Part shown: in pieces, positions 32,079-41,634 of the stretch
Layout of the letters: each line of letters opens with the position of its first letter
Position numbering within the stretch: the first letter of the stretch is position 1
DNA from: Ruminococcaceae bacterium UBA1767
GTDB taxonomy: Bacteria > Bacillota > Clostridia > Oscillospirales > Acutalibacteraceae
Assembly (NCBI GenBank): GCA_002315505.1
Contig: DCGX01000046.1
Location: forward strand, 1 to 56,097
Direction of reading: 5' to 3'
Length of the DNA stretch: 56,097 bases
The notes under the pieces: generated by a model
What the model was told of the DNA's origin: nothing
Seen by the model: only the letters and a program-made list of their open reading frames with translations
The model's database searches: none
Translations under genes and position numbers: made by a program

Positions 32079-33434
32079 ATGAAGCAACTTAAATTAAGCG
32101 AAATTGCAAATGCGGTCGGCGGAACAGTAAATGGTGATGCTGTCGTGAACGGAATCTGTATTGATTCACGACAGGCAGCCGAAGGTTTGCTTTATATAGC
32201 AATAAAAGGTGAGAACTTTGATGGTCATTCGTTCACACAAAGCGCATTGAAAAACGGTGCGGTTGCGGCTATGATTCATCACGATGTTGATTGCGAAGGT
32301 ACCTTTATCAGGGTTGATGACACACATCAGGCGCTTATGCGTCTTGCTCACTGGTTCAGATGTACATATGATATTCCCGTTGTCGGACTTACGGGCAGCG
32401 TAGGCAAAACAACAACCAAGGAAATGACATGGTCTGTTCTCGGTGAAAAATATAAAGCAATCAAAACCGAGGGCAATCTCAATAACAATATCGGTCTTCC
32501 GAGAACGCTTATGACTCTTGAAGAGGATACTGAAGCGGCTGTTATTGAAATGGGAATGAGTAACGCAGGTGAAATTTCCGAGCTTTCAAGAATTACAGAG
32601 CCGACAGCTGCAATCATCAGCAACATTGGTGTTTCTCATATGGAAAGCCTCGGCTCACGTGAAAATATTCTTAAAGCAAAGCTCGAAATTCTTGACGGAC
32701 TTCGTGAAAATGCTCCTGTAATGCTCAATGGCGATGATCCGTATCTTGCAGGTGCGAGAGTGGAGAATCATCCTGTATTTTATTATGGTGTTGACAATCC
32801 GACCTGTGATTTCAGAGCAATCAAAGTCGTTCAGAATGAGGATTCGACTGATTTCGATATCATTTTCGGTGAAAGAAAGCAGGCAGTCACAATTCCGACA
32901 GTCGGAATTCATAATGTTTATAATGCTGTTGCGGCTTTTTGCACAGGTATACAGCTTGGTGTAACACCTGAGCAGGCGGCAAACGGACTTAAAAAATATA
33001 CTCCGTCGGGTATGCGTCAGAGAATTAAAACCGTCGGCGGAATAAAGTTCATAGAGGATTGCTACAACGCAAGTCCCGATTCGCAAAGAGCGGCTCTTAA
33101 AATGCTCGGTTCACTTAATGTAACAAGAAGAATTGCCGTTCTCGGTGATATGCTCGAGCTTGGCTCAATCAGCGACGAATCACATACCCTTGCTGGTATC
33201 ATTGCAAAGAAAACAAATGTCGATGTTCTTATGACCTACGGTCAGAATTCGATGCTTACCGCAGATAAGGCGAAGGAAATGGGTGTGCCGAAGGTGCTGG
33301 CATTTCTTGATAAAAAGGAGCTTGCAGATGCATTGTTTGCAGAATTGAAGCAGGGAGATGCTGTTTTGTTCAAGGCAAGCAGAGGAATGGCTCTTGAAGA
33401 TGTAATAAATGATTTGTACGAAAGAATAAAATAA
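32079..33434 (+). CDS. murF: UDP-MurNAc-tripeptide-D-alanyl-D-alanine ligase MurF
   Basis: The product has 451 residues. The ATP loop GLTGSVGKTTTKEM is at 103-116. The conserved EGNLNNNIGLP and EMGMSNAGEI follow, and DCYNASPDSQRAAL and GDMLELG mark the C-terminal half. It adds D-Ala-D-Ala to the tripeptide made by MurE, the last cytoplasmic step of the stem peptide. It is tightly packed between murE and mraY. Confidence 0.95.
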   Translation: MKQLKLSEIANAVGGTVNGDAVVNGICIDSRQAAEGLLYIAIKGENFDGHSFTQSALKNGAVAAMIHHDVDCEGTFIRVDDTHQALMRLAHWFRCTYDIPVVGLTGSVGKTTTKEMTWSVLGEKYKAIKTEGNLNNNIGLPRTLMTLEEDTEAAVIEMGMSNAGEISELSRITEPTAAIISNIGVSHMESLGSRENILKAKLEILDGLRENAPVMLNGDDPYLAGARVENHPVFYYGVDNPTCDFRAIKVVQNEDSTDFDIIFGERKQAVTIPTVGIHNVYNAVAAFCTGIQLGVTPEQAANGLKKYTPSGMRQRIKTVGGIKFIEDCYNASPDSQRAALKMLGSLNVTRRIAVLGDMLELGSISDESHTLAGIIAKKTNVDVLMTYGQNSMLTADKAKEMGVPKVLAFLDKKELADALFAELKQGDAVLFKASRGMALEDVINDLYERIK

Positions 33435-33449
33435 ACAGGATGGTGCAAA

Positions 33450-34484
33450 ATGAACGGTATAGCAGCAATTATTTTGAGTGCAGTGCTTGCATTCGGTATA
33501 ACAGCAGTTTTGGGATTTGTAATGATTCCGTGGCTTCGTAAATTGAAATTCGGTCAGACGATTCTTGATGAAGGTCCGAAATGGCACAAGAAAAAGCAGG
33601 GTACACCGACAATGGGCGGTATAATGTTTATTATCGGCATTTTCGTTTCTGCCGCAGTTGTTCTTGTTGTTAACAGCCTTACGGGTAATGCTCTGAGCCT
33701 TACGGGTGACGTAAAGACAAAGCTCTGGGCAGGTCTTATTATGGCGCTTCTTTTCGGTGTGGTTGGTTTCGCAGATGACTATATCAAGGTTGTTAAAAAG
33801 CGTAATCTCGGTCTTTCAATCGCACAGAAAACAGTTGCACAGCTTTTTATTTGTGCAGGCTATCTCACAAGCCTTTTCCTTGCAATGAATAAAGAGCCGT
33901 ATATGTTCGTTCCTTTCCTCGGAAGAATTGAACTCGGTGTATGGTTCTGGATTTTAGGTGTATGTGTTCTTTACGGTGCAATCAATGCGGTTAATTTTAC
34001 AGATGGCATTGACGGACTTTGCTCGAGCGTTACGGCTACAGCGGCAATCAGCTTTATCGTAATGGCTGTAATGCATAACTGCTTTGGAATCGGCATCATA
34101 GCCGCCGCACTTCTCGGCGGATGTGTGGGATTTTTTGTATGGAACAGATATCCTGCAAAGGTGTTTATGGGTGACACAGGCTCAATGTTCCTCGGCGGAC
34201 TTGTTGTTGCAATTTCATATGCGTTTGATTGTCCGATTATTCTTATTCTCACAGGAATTATCTATTTTATCGAGGGCTTGTCCGATGTTCTGCAGATTGG
34301 CTATTTCAAGCTCACACACGGCAAGAGAATTTTCAGAATGGCTCCGATTCATCATCACTTTGAAATGGGTGGCTGGAGTGAAAAGAAAATCGATTGTATT
34401 TTCTGCATCGTTAATTTAATCGGTGGAATTCTTGCTGTAGTACTTATGTATTACGGTGGATTTGTAAATAATATTATTAAATAA
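33450..34484 (+). CDS. mraY: Phospho-MurNAc-pentapeptide transferase MraY
   Basis: The product has 344 residues and about ten membrane helices. The catalytic loops are FADDYIKVVKKRNLGL, NAVNFTDGIDGL, FMGDTGSMFLGG and the PIHHHFEMGGWSEKKI histidine loop, all typical. It moves phospho-MurNAc-pentapeptide to undecaprenyl phosphate, forming lipid I. The next gene is ftsW, not murD as in many Firmicutes. Confidence 0.96.
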   Translation: MNGIAAIILSAVLAFGITAVLGFVMIPWLRKLKFGQTILDEGPKWHKKKQGTPTMGGIMFIIGIFVSAAVVLVVNSLTGNALSLTGDVKTKLWAGLIMALLFGVVGFADDYIKVVKKRNLGLSIAQKTVAQLFICAGYLTSLFLAMNKEPYMFVPFLGRIELGVWFWILGVCVLYGAINAVNFTDGIDGLCSSVTATAAISFIVMAVMHNCFGIGIIAAALLGGCVGFFVWNRYPAKVFMGDTGSMFLGGLVVAISYAFDCPIILILTGIIYFIEGLSDVLQIGYFKLTHGKRIFRMAPIHHHFEMGGWSEKKIDCIFCIVNLIGGILAVVLMYYGGFVNNIIK

Positions 34485-34517
34485 TTTCAGTAAAACCAAT
34501 GTAAGGGAGGCAGGAAA

Positions 34518-35789
34518 ATGTCAACAGCTGATTTGAAAGCTACTGCTGACAAAAAACTTAAAAAGAACAGTAAAAATACCGGCAAGCTGTTTGAAAAGCT
34601 CGATAACTGGCAGTTTTTAGGTACAAAGGTTTTTATCAGCGGTGGATTTGATATCATTTTAATGATTTTGGTATTCTCCTTGCTTACCGTCGGACTTGTA
34701 ATGATGTTTTCGGCAAGCTATGTAAGTGCAAAGTATGACTCATCAGTTGGAAATGATGCATTTCATTACATCAAAAAGCAGGCAATATTTGCGGTAGTCG
34801 GAGTAATTTTTATGTTCATCTGCTCGCATATCAATCCTGAATTATATAAGAAATTATCACCTGTGATATTTGCGTTCAGCTTTGTATTGCTTGTTGTTGT
34901 ACTGTTTGCATATAAGAAGATTGATGGCAAGGAATCCTTCAAAAGATGGTTGCCTATTCCGATTATCGGCGGTACCTTTCAGCCTTCGGATATAGCTAAG
35001 CTCGGCGTTATTATGGCTATTGCATATGTTTTCAGCAGATACAAAAAGAAAATCGAAAAAATATGGTGGCTTTCACCTGTGATTTTCGGATGTCTTGCTT
35101 TTGTATGCATACTGATTTATCTTGAGCATCATCTTTCGTGTACTGTACTGGTTATGCTGGTCGGTCTCGGAATGATGTTCCTCGGCGGTGTTGACAGACG
35201 GTGGTTTGTTATCGGAATTACTTTGGCTATAGTGTTCGGAACGATAATAATTGTGTTCAGACATCAGCTATTGCCGACATATCAGGCAGAGCGCTTTGAC
35301 TCGCTTTTTGTAAAGGATTATGATGATACAAATGACCGATGGCAGACGAATCAATCTCTGTTTGCACTCGGCTCCGGCGGATTTTTCGGACTGGGCTTAG
35401 GTAATTCAATTCAGAAATATCTTTATATGCCCGAACCGCAGAATGACTTTATTTTTGCAATTGTCGGTGAAGAACTCGGCTTCTTCCGCAGTTCTCTGAT
35501 TTTGCTTGTGTTTGCAATGCTTTTCTTCAGAGGTTTCACAATCGGTATAAAGTCAAATAATATGTATGAGCGGCTGCTCGTTTTCGGAATAACTCTTCAT
35601 ATCGGATTGCAGACTGCAATGAATATACTTGTTGTTACCGATATGATACCGAATACAGGTATTTCATTGCCGTTTTTCAGTTACGGCGGTACAGCACTTA
35701 TGATGCAGTTGATTGAAATGGGAATGGTACTTTCAGTATCAAGAACAGGTGAAAGGAAGCTGAAGAAAAATGCAGAACCTGAACAATAA
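34518..35789 (+). CDS. ftsW: SEDS glycosyltransferase FtsW
   Basis: The product has 423 residues. A hydrophilic N-terminus of about 40 residues precedes ten membrane helices. SEDS signatures include MMFSASYVSA, KRWLPIPIIGGTFQPSDIAKL, the large loop with RFDSLFVKDYDDTNDRWQTNQ, and GISLPFFSYGGTALMMQL near the end. It polymerises septal glycan and pairs with the class B PBP at 28312. The last 20 bases overlap murG. Confidence 0.93.
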   Translation: MSTADLKATADKKLKKNSKNTGKLFEKLDNWQFLGTKVFISGGFDIILMILVFSLLTVGLVMMFSASYVSAKYDSSVGNDAFHYIKKQAIFAVVGVIFMFICSHINPELYKKLSPVIFAFSFVLLVVVLFAYKKIDGKESFKRWLPIPIIGGTFQPSDIAKLGVIMAIAYVFSRYKKKIEKIWWLSPVIFGCLAFVCILIYLEHHLSCTVLVMLVGLGMMFLGGVDRRWFVIGITLAIVFGTIIIVFRHQLLPTYQAERFDSLFVKDYDDTNDRWQTNQSLFALGSGGFFGLGLGNSIQKYLYMPEPQNDFIFAIVGEELGFFRSSLILLVFAMLFFRGFTIGIKSNNMYERLLVFGITLHIGLQTAMNILVVTDMIPNTGISLPFFSYGGTALMMQLIEMGMVLSVSRTGERKLKKNAEPEQ

Positions 35790-36906
35790 AAAAATACTTA
35801 TCGCAACAGGTGGTACAGGTGGACACATCAATCCGGCACTTGCTGTTGCAGGCTATATAAGAGAACATTTTCCGCAGTCGAAGATTCTTTTCGTCGGTAC
35901 GGCGGTTAAAATGGAAGCACAGCTTGTTCCGAATGCAGGCTTTGATTTTACAACGATTGACATTCAGGGCTTCTCAAGAGATTTGAACCTTACGGGACTT
36001 AAAACTAATGTACAGACAGTTGTAAAGCTGTTGAAATCCGAAGCAAGGGCAAAGAAAATTATCAGCGATTTCAATCCGGATGTTGTACTCGGTTTCGGCG
36101 GATATGTAAGCGGTCCTGTACTTCGTATGGCTTGTAAAATGGGCATTCCCTGTGCAATCCATGAGCAGAATGCATTCCCCGGCGTTACGAACAAATCACT
36201 CGCTAAAAAGGTTGAGTGTGTAATGCTTACATATAAGGATGCGGAAAAGTATATTAAGCCGAAAAATCCGTGTGTTATTACGGGACTTCCCGTCCGTGGT
36301 GAAATGATTGCGGCAGACAGGGATATTTCACGTGCAGAGCTTAAGGTTGATGATAGACCGCTTGTACTTTCAATGGGTGGAAGCCTCGGCTCAAAGGTGC
36401 TTAATGAAGCCGTAACAGAGCTTATTGCACAAAGATACGAAAAGAAAAATTGCTATTTTCTTCACGCAACGGGTAAAAACGGTGTAGGAATGTTTGATAC
36501 AATAAAGAATGAAAAGGGCATTGATTTAGAGGCTAATCCTCATATTATGCTCAGAGAGTATATCAACGATATGGACAGATGTATGTCTGCGGCTGATTTG
36601 CTTATATGCCGTGCAGGTGCAAGTACACTCAGTGAAATTGAAGCTCTCGGAAAGCCTTCAATTCTTGTGCCGTATCCGTATGCGGCTGAAAATCATCAGT
36701 ATTTCAATGCCATGTCACTTGTTAACAAGGGTGCGGCAATAATTATCGAAGATAAAGACCTCACTCCCGAAAGACTTATTTCTGAGGTTGACGAACTTCT
36801 TGCAAATCCCGAAAAGCTCCGTGAAATGGGTGAAAACGCAAGAAAGGGAGCAATTCTTGATGCGACAGACAGAATTGTTGAATGCGTAGGAAATATTTGT
36901 AAATAA
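35770..36906 (+). CDS. murG: UDP-GlcNAc:lipid I N-acetylglucosaminyltransferase MurG
   Basis: The product has 378 residues. The glycine-rich loop TGGTGGHINPALA is near residues 13-25. GFGGYVSGP, HEQNAFPGVTNK, SMGGSLGS and the donor-binding CRAGASTLSEIEALGKPSILVPYP follow. It makes lipid II at the inner membrane face. It overlaps ftsW, suggesting coupled translation. Confidence 0.96.
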   Translation: MQNLNNKKILIATGGTGGHINPALAVAGYIREHFPQSKILFVGTAVKMEAQLVPNAGFDFTTIDIQGFSRDLNLTGLKTNVQTVVKLLKSEARAKKIISDFNPDVVLGFGGYVSGPVLRMACKMGIPCAIHEQNAFPGVTNKSLAKKVECVMLTYKDAEKYIKPKNPCVITGLPVRGEMIAADRDISRAELKVDDRPLVLSMGGSLGSKVLNEAVTELIAQRYEKKNCYFLHATGKNGVGMFDTIKNEKGIDLEANPHIMLREYINDMDRCMSAADLLICRAGASTLSEIEALGKPSILVPYPYAAENHQYFNAMSLVNKGAAIIIEDKDLTPERLISEVDELLANPEKLREMGENARKGAILDATDRIVECVGNICK

Positions 36907-36972
36907 CCCGATGTAACACTCGGACGGAATATTCATACTATGGATTAGGAATATTTTCGAAAGGGTGTTGAT

Positions 36973-38226
36973 ATGGGAGAATATATTATTGAAGGGAATC
37001 ATATCCTTCACGGAAGGGTACGGATTCAGGGCGCAAAAAACTCTGCTTTACCGATTCTTGCCGCAACCGTAACGACAGGCAAGCCTTGTGTGATACATAA
37101 TTGTCCCGAGCTGAGTGACGTAAAATCGACGATAGAAATACTTAAAGCTCTCGGTTGCAGTGTGAAAAGAAACGGTTCATCAGTATGGGTGGACAGCAGT
37201 AAGCTGAATAATAATCAGATATCTGATTCACTTATGAGAGAGTCACGCTCATCTGTGATTTTTCTCGGAGCCTTGCTTTCAAGAACGGGCGAAGCCGTAA
37301 TCACGGCACCGGGCGGATGCGATATAGGTGTAAGACCGATTGACCTGCATTTATTGTCAATACAGAAGCTTGGAGTGAGTATAAGTGAGGACTGCGGAAA
37401 AATACGCTGTAAAGCGGAGAAAATGCAGGGGACAAAAATTGCACTTTCCTTCCCGAGTGTCGGTGCAACTGAAAACATAATACTTACGGCAGTACATACG
37501 CCGGGTGTCACAACAATTATTAATGCCGCACGTGAGCCTGAAATAGTTGACCTTTCAAAGTTTCTTAACCTTGCCGGTGCGAAAATTTCCGGAGCAGGGG
37601 AAAGTACAATTATTATCGAAGGTGTCGAGAACTTCCGCTCAGTTCAGTACAGCGTTATGCCCGACAGAATTGCGGCGGCAACCTATATGACAGCGGCGGC
37701 GGTTACGCACTCCGATATCGTGCTTGAGGATGTTGTACCGAATCATCTTATGCCGATTATTCCGTGCTTTGAACAATCGGGTTGTAAGATTATGCAATCG
37801 GGCAACAAGCTGAGGATTATAGCTCCGTCGGAGCTTAACAGCTTTGAAAGTGTACGTACAATGCCATATCCGGGTTTTCCTACGGATTGCCAGGCACTGA
37901 TTACTGTCCTTGCCTGCGTGGCGAAGGGTACAACCTATATCAGCGAAAACATATTTGAAAACAGATTTAAACATATTTGTGAATTGAACCGACTTGGAGC
38001 AGATATTGTTGCCCACGACAGAACAATTGCGGTAAGAGGCGTGAAATCCCTGTATGGTGCAAGAGTTTGTGCGTGTGATCTCAGAGCAGGAGCGGCACTT
38101 ACTGTTGCAGGACTTTGTGCGAACGGAACCACGGTTGTCGGGAATATTCAGTTTATTGACAGAGGATACGAAAATTTCAGCGGTAACTTAAAAATGCTCG
38201 GAGCGGTTATCAGAAGGAAAGATTGA
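36973..38226 (+). CDS. murA: UDP-GlcNAc 1-carboxyvinyltransferase MurA
   Basis: The product has 417 residues. K22 in GAKNSALPILA and C116 in APGGCDIGVRPID are the catalytic residues. The cysteine is the fosfomycin target. The rest has the usual inside-out beta-alpha repeats, including PDRIAAATYM and PGFPTDCQA. It does the first committed step of peptidoglycan synthesis. It follows murG after 66 nt and stands before ftsQ, an order seen in some Clostridia. Firmicutes often carry a second murA elsewhere. Confidence 0.94.
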   Translation: MGEYIIEGNHILHGRVRIQGAKNSALPILAATVTTGKPCVIHNCPELSDVKSTIEILKALGCSVKRNGSSVWVDSSKLNNNQISDSLMRESRSSVIFLGALLSRTGEAVITAPGGCDIGVRPIDLHLLSIQKLGVSISEDCGKIRCKAEKMQGTKIALSFPSVGATENIILTAVHTPGVTTIINAAREPEIVDLSKFLNLAGAKISGAGESTIIIEGVENFRSVQYSVMPDRIAAATYMTAAAVTHSDIVLEDVVPNHLMPIIPCFEQSGCKIMQSGNKLRIIAPSELNSFESVRTMPYPGFPTDCQALITVLACVAKGTTYISENIFENRFKHICELNRLGADIVAHDRTIAVRGVKSLYGARVCACDLRAGAALTVAGLCANGTTVVGNIQFIDRGYENFSGNLKMLGAVIRRKD

Positions 38227-38227
38227 T

Positions 38228-39247
38228 ATGAAAAAACTTGACGATGAAACAATAGCAAAGCTATCTCCGGAAAAAAAGAAAAAGTATTTTGCTCAGCTGA
38301 AAAGAGCAAAACGTAACCGAACAATTTTAGCGGCTGTGACAGCATTTATTGTTATCGCAGCGGCTTGTTTTGCTTTGAGCGTCACCGTGCTTTTTAATAT
38401 AACGAAAATTAACGTAAAACAGCCGGGAAAGTACTACAGTACCGAGGAAATAATCAGTGCATCCGGACTTGATATAGGCGATAATATTATCAGAACTGAT
38501 TTTGAAAACTCCGCCGAACGAATCAAAATGAACCTTCCGTATGTGTTTGACGTTAAAATTGATAAATCACTCAGCGGCATTGTCACAATTTCCGTTACGG
38601 ACGGAAAAAAGAGTAAAATAGTGAATTGTGTAGGTGGCTATGCTGTTACTGACGAAAAGGACAAGGTGCTGGAAATAGTTAAAAGCATTCCTAAAAATAT
38701 ACAGCTTGTTGAGATTACAGCTAAAAGCGACGTAACCGCAAAGCTCGGAAAGAAATTTGAATTTGCAGACAAGGACGAAGAAAAAATATATAATGACCTT
38801 ACTGCGGCACTGAAAAATGCCAAACTAACGGGTGTGAATGCAATCAATATTTCAAATCCGAACAGCATTTATGTTGAAGTTAATAACCGTTTCAGACTTA
38901 AATTAGGCACAGATACAGAACTTGAAAGAAAATTCCAGGAGGCTGTGAAGATTATTGAAACAGAGAACAATATTGATACCGAAGGCTTTGCTGAAATAAA
39001 TCTTTCAATTCTCAAAAAAGTGTATGTGACACCTGTTGAAACACTTGAGGAAACAACAACAGCGGCAGAAACCGAAACAACAACACAGCCTGCCGAAGCT
39101 ATAGATGCAACAGCTGACGAGGAAAGCATGGAAGACGATAATACAGGGGATGAATATTCTGATTCAGAAAATTCGGAAGCTGATGAAGATGAAAATTCAG
39201 ATGAAAGCGAATATAACTCCGAAGAAGATGAAGAATATTCGGAATAA
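38228..39247 (+). CDS. ftsQ: FtsQ/DivIB-type division protein with a long acidic tail
   Basis: The product has 339 residues, starting 1 nt after the murA stop. A basic cytoplasmic segment precedes one membrane helix (about 35-60: ILAAVTAFIVIAAACFALSV). The POTRA domain follows (FNITKINVKQPGKYYSTEEI through LPYVFDVKIDKSLSG), then the beta domain. After about residue 275 the sequence becomes Thr/Glu-rich and ends in about 40 mostly Asp, Glu and Ser residues. That tail is not part of the core fold. The protein would bind FtsL/FtsB at the septum. Confidence 0.85.
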   Translation: MKKLDDETIAKLSPEKKKKYFAQLKRAKRNRTILAAVTAFIVIAAACFALSVTVLFNITKINVKQPGKYYSTEEIISASGLDIGDNIIRTDFENSAERIKMNLPYVFDVKIDKSLSGIVTISVTDGKKSKIVNCVGGYAVTDEKDKVLEIVKSIPKNIQLVEITAKSDVTAKLGKKFEFADKDEEKIYNDLTAALKNAKLTGVNAINISNPNSIYVEVNNRFRLKLGTDTELERKFQEAVKIIETENNIDTEGFAEINLSILKKVYVTPVETLEETTTAAETETTTQPAEAIDATADEESMEDDNTGDEYSDSENSEADEDENSDESEYNSEEDEEYSE

Positions 39248-39250
39248 TGC

Positions 39251-39279
39251 TTGACAAAAAAATAACAGATATGTATAAT
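39251..39279 (+). promoter_or_regulatory. Promoter of serC-serA
   Basis: TTGACA (39251-39256) and TATAAT (39274-39279), both consensus, are separated by exactly 17 nt. The serC start follows 34 nt after the -10. Confidence 0.88.
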
Positions 39280-39313
39280 ATAGGTTAACAATAAGCCTAA
39301 TGGAGGTATTTTT

Positions 39314-40396
39314 ATGGCTAGAGTTTATAATTTTTCAGCAGGACCGTCAATGTTACCTGAGTCAGTTCTTAATAAGGCTGCAGCAGAAATGCTCGACTAT
39401 AACGGAACAGGCACATCAGTAATGGAGATGTCCCACCGATCTAAGGCTTTCCAGGGAATCATCGAGGGTGCTGAGGCACTTGTTCGTGAAATATACAATG
39501 TTCCTGATAACTACAAGGTAATGTTTGTACAGGGTGGTGCTTCAACTCAGTTTGCAGCTATTCCGCTTAACTTCATGAATGGCAGCGGCAAGGCTGATTT
39601 CATCATCACAGGCCGTTGGGCAAACATGGCATTGAAGGAAGCTAAGAGATACGGAGATTGTAAGGTAGTAGCTTCATCAGAGGATACAACATTTACTTAC
39701 ATTCCTAAGACAAAGCGTGAGGATTTCCGCCCGGATGCAGACTATGTTTATTACTGCATGAACAACACAATTTACGGAACAACATTCAAATACATTCCTG
39801 ATACAGGTGATATTCCGCTTATTGCAGACGTTTCATCATGCTTCTTCTCAGAGCCGCTTGATATTTCAAAGTTTGCAGTAGTTTACGGCGGTGCACAGAA
39901 GAATGTTGCACCTGCAGGACTTGTAATCGTTATTGCACGTGAGGATATGCTCGGCAAGGCTCGTGATATCACTCCGACAATGCTCAACTATCAGGTTCAC
40001 GCTGATAATGGTTCAATGTATAACACACCACCATGCTACACAATTTATATGTGTAAGCTCGTTCTCGAATGGATTAAGAGCATCGGCGGTCTTGAGGCTA
40101 TGAAGGAAAGAAACGAGAAGAAGGCAAAGATTCTTTACGATTATCTCGATTCAAGCAAGCTCTTCAAGGGCACAGTTGTTAAGGAAGACCGTTCACTTAT
40201 GAATGTTCCTTTCGTAATCGGCGACAAGGATATGGAAGCTAAATTCATCGCAGAGGCTGCAGCAGCAGGCTTCATCAACCTCAAGGGTCATAAGACTGTC
40301 GGCGGTATGAGAGCATCTATATACAATGCAATGCCTGTTGAGGGTGTTGAAAAGCTCGTTGAGTTTATGAAGAAATTCGAAGAAGCAAACGCATAA
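39314..40396 (+). CDS. serC: Phosphoserine aminotransferase SerC
   Basis: The product has 360 residues. It begins VYNFSAGPSMLPESVL, the family signature. The PLP lysine is K196 in YGGAQKNVAPAG. The arginines of the substrate phosphate site lie in MSHRSK and near the end (VGGMRASIYNAMP). It makes phosphoserine from 3-phosphohydroxypyruvate and glutamate, the second step of serine synthesis. It is followed by serA in the same direction. Confidence 0.96.
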   Translation: MARVYNFSAGPSMLPESVLNKAAAEMLDYNGTGTSVMEMSHRSKAFQGIIEGAEALVREIYNVPDNYKVMFVQGGASTQFAAIPLNFMNGSGKADFIITGRWANMALKEAKRYGDCKVVASSEDTTFTYIPKTKREDFRPDADYVYYCMNNTIYGTTFKYIPDTGDIPLIADVSSCFFSEPLDISKFAVVYGGAQKNVAPAGLVIVIAREDMLGKARDITPTMLNYQVHADNGSMYNTPPCYTIYMCKLVLEWIKSIGGLEAMKERNEKKAKILYDYLDSSKLFKGTVVKEDRSLMNVPFVIGDKDMEAKFIAEAAAAGFINLKGHKTVGGMRASIYNAMPVEGVEKLVEFMKKFEEANA

Positions 40397-40410
40397 TTAA
40401 ATTAATTAAA

Positions 40411-40437
40411 AGGGCAGGGTGATTCCTGCCCATTTTT
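40411..40437 (+). terminator. Hairpin with T-run between serC and serA
   Basis: GGGCAGG (40412-40418) pairs with CCTGCCC (40425-40431) and ATTTTTG follows. It could end part of the transcripts after serC and lower serA expression, since no separate serA promoter is evident. Confidence 0.7.
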
Positions 40438-40455
40438 GTAAAGGAGATATTTCCA

Positions 40456-41580
40456 ATGTATAATATTTTAACTTTAAATAAGATTGCCGCTTGCGGTACA
40501 GATAAATTTGATGCAAAATATGCTGTGGCTGATAATTTTGAGAATCCTACAGCTGTAATGGTTCGTTCTGCATCTATGCACGAAATGGCTTTTGCTGACG
40601 AAACAATCGCTATTGCAAGAGCAGGTGCAGGTACAAACAACATTCCTGTTGATAAGTGCGCTGAGCAGGGCATCGTAGTATTTAATACTCCGGGCGCTAA
40701 CGCAAACGCAGTTAAGGAGCTTGTTATCTGCGGACTTTTCCTTGCTTCACGTAAGGTTAATGCAGCCTGCGATTGGGCAAAGGGTCTCAAGGGTAAGGGT
40801 GACGAGGTTGGTAAGCTCGTTGAAAAAGGTAAGTCACAGTTTGCCGGTCCTGAAATTTTAGGCAAGACACTCGGCGTTATCGGTATGGGTGCAATCGGCT
40901 TTAAGGTTGCTCAGGCTGCTGAGGCACTCGGCATGAAGATTGTCGGCTATGACCCGTATATTTCCGAGGGCGTTAAGGCCGCTCTTTCTGCTGACACAGT
41001 TCTTGTTGACGATATTAACGAAATTTTTAAGCAGAGCGACTATATCACAATTCATGTTCCACTCAATGACGCTACAAAAGATACAGTTAACAAGGATACA
41101 CTTGCACTTTGCAAGGATGGTGTCAGAATTCTTAACTTTGCCCGTGGCGGACTTGTAAACAGTGATGCAATTATCGAGGCTCTCGGTACAGGCAAGGCTG
41201 CAGCTTATGTTGTTGACTTCCCGTCAGACGAGGTTATCGGTGTTGATGGTGTTATTGCAATTCCTCATCTCGGCGCATCTACTCCGGAAAGTGAAGATAA
41301 CTGCGCTATGATGGCTGCTGACGAGCTTATCGGTTACATCGAGAAGGGCGAAATTATCAACTCTGTAAATATGCCGAGAATGGCTCTCGATGCTGTTAAC
41401 GGAACAAGAATCTGCGTAATTCACAAGGCTGAGGCTGCTGATGCTGTTAAGGCCGCAATCGGTGCTGACGTTAAAAATGCTGCTCGTGGCGCATTCGGAT
41501 ACACAGTTGCAGATGTTGATGCTGATGCTGAGAAAATTGCCGCAATTGATGGTGTTATCAGGGTAAGAGTAATAAAATAA
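40456..41580 (+). CDS. serA: D-3-phosphoglycerate dehydrogenase SerA
   Basis: The product has 374 residues. The NAD-binding motif VIGMGAIGFKVA is in the middle. The catalytic arginine lies in NFARGGLVNSDA and the histidine in PHLGASTPESEDNC. The C-terminal tail of about 75 residues (TRICVIHKAEAADAVKAAIG onward) looks like a shortened or diverged ACT-like domain, so serine feedback may be weak. It performs the first step of serine synthesis. Confidence 0.94.
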   Translation: MYNILTLNKIAACGTDKFDAKYAVADNFENPTAVMVRSASMHEMAFADETIAIARAGAGTNNIPVDKCAEQGIVVFNTPGANANAVKELVICGLFLASRKVNAACDWAKGLKGKGDEVGKLVEKGKSQFAGPEILGKTLGVIGMGAIGFKVAQAAEALGMKIVGYDPYISEGVKAALSADTVLVDDINEIFKQSDYITIHVPLNDATKDTVNKDTLALCKDGVRILNFARGGLVNSDAIIEALGTGKAAAYVVDFPSDEVIGVDGVIAIPHLGASTPESEDNCAMMAADELIGYIEKGEIINSVNMPRMALDAVNGTRICVIHKAEAADAVKAAIGADVKNAARGAFGYTVADVDADAEKIAAIDGVIRVRVIK

Positions 41581-41634
41581 CAACATCTTTGAGTAATAAG
41601 GATGAAAATAATACCATAATTTGAAGGTGAGTTT

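Noticed and set aside
38869..39291. Long Ser/Val-rich frame opposite ftsQ
   Set aside because: It is the mirror of the Glu/Asp/Thr-rich ftsQ tail; no ribosome site.
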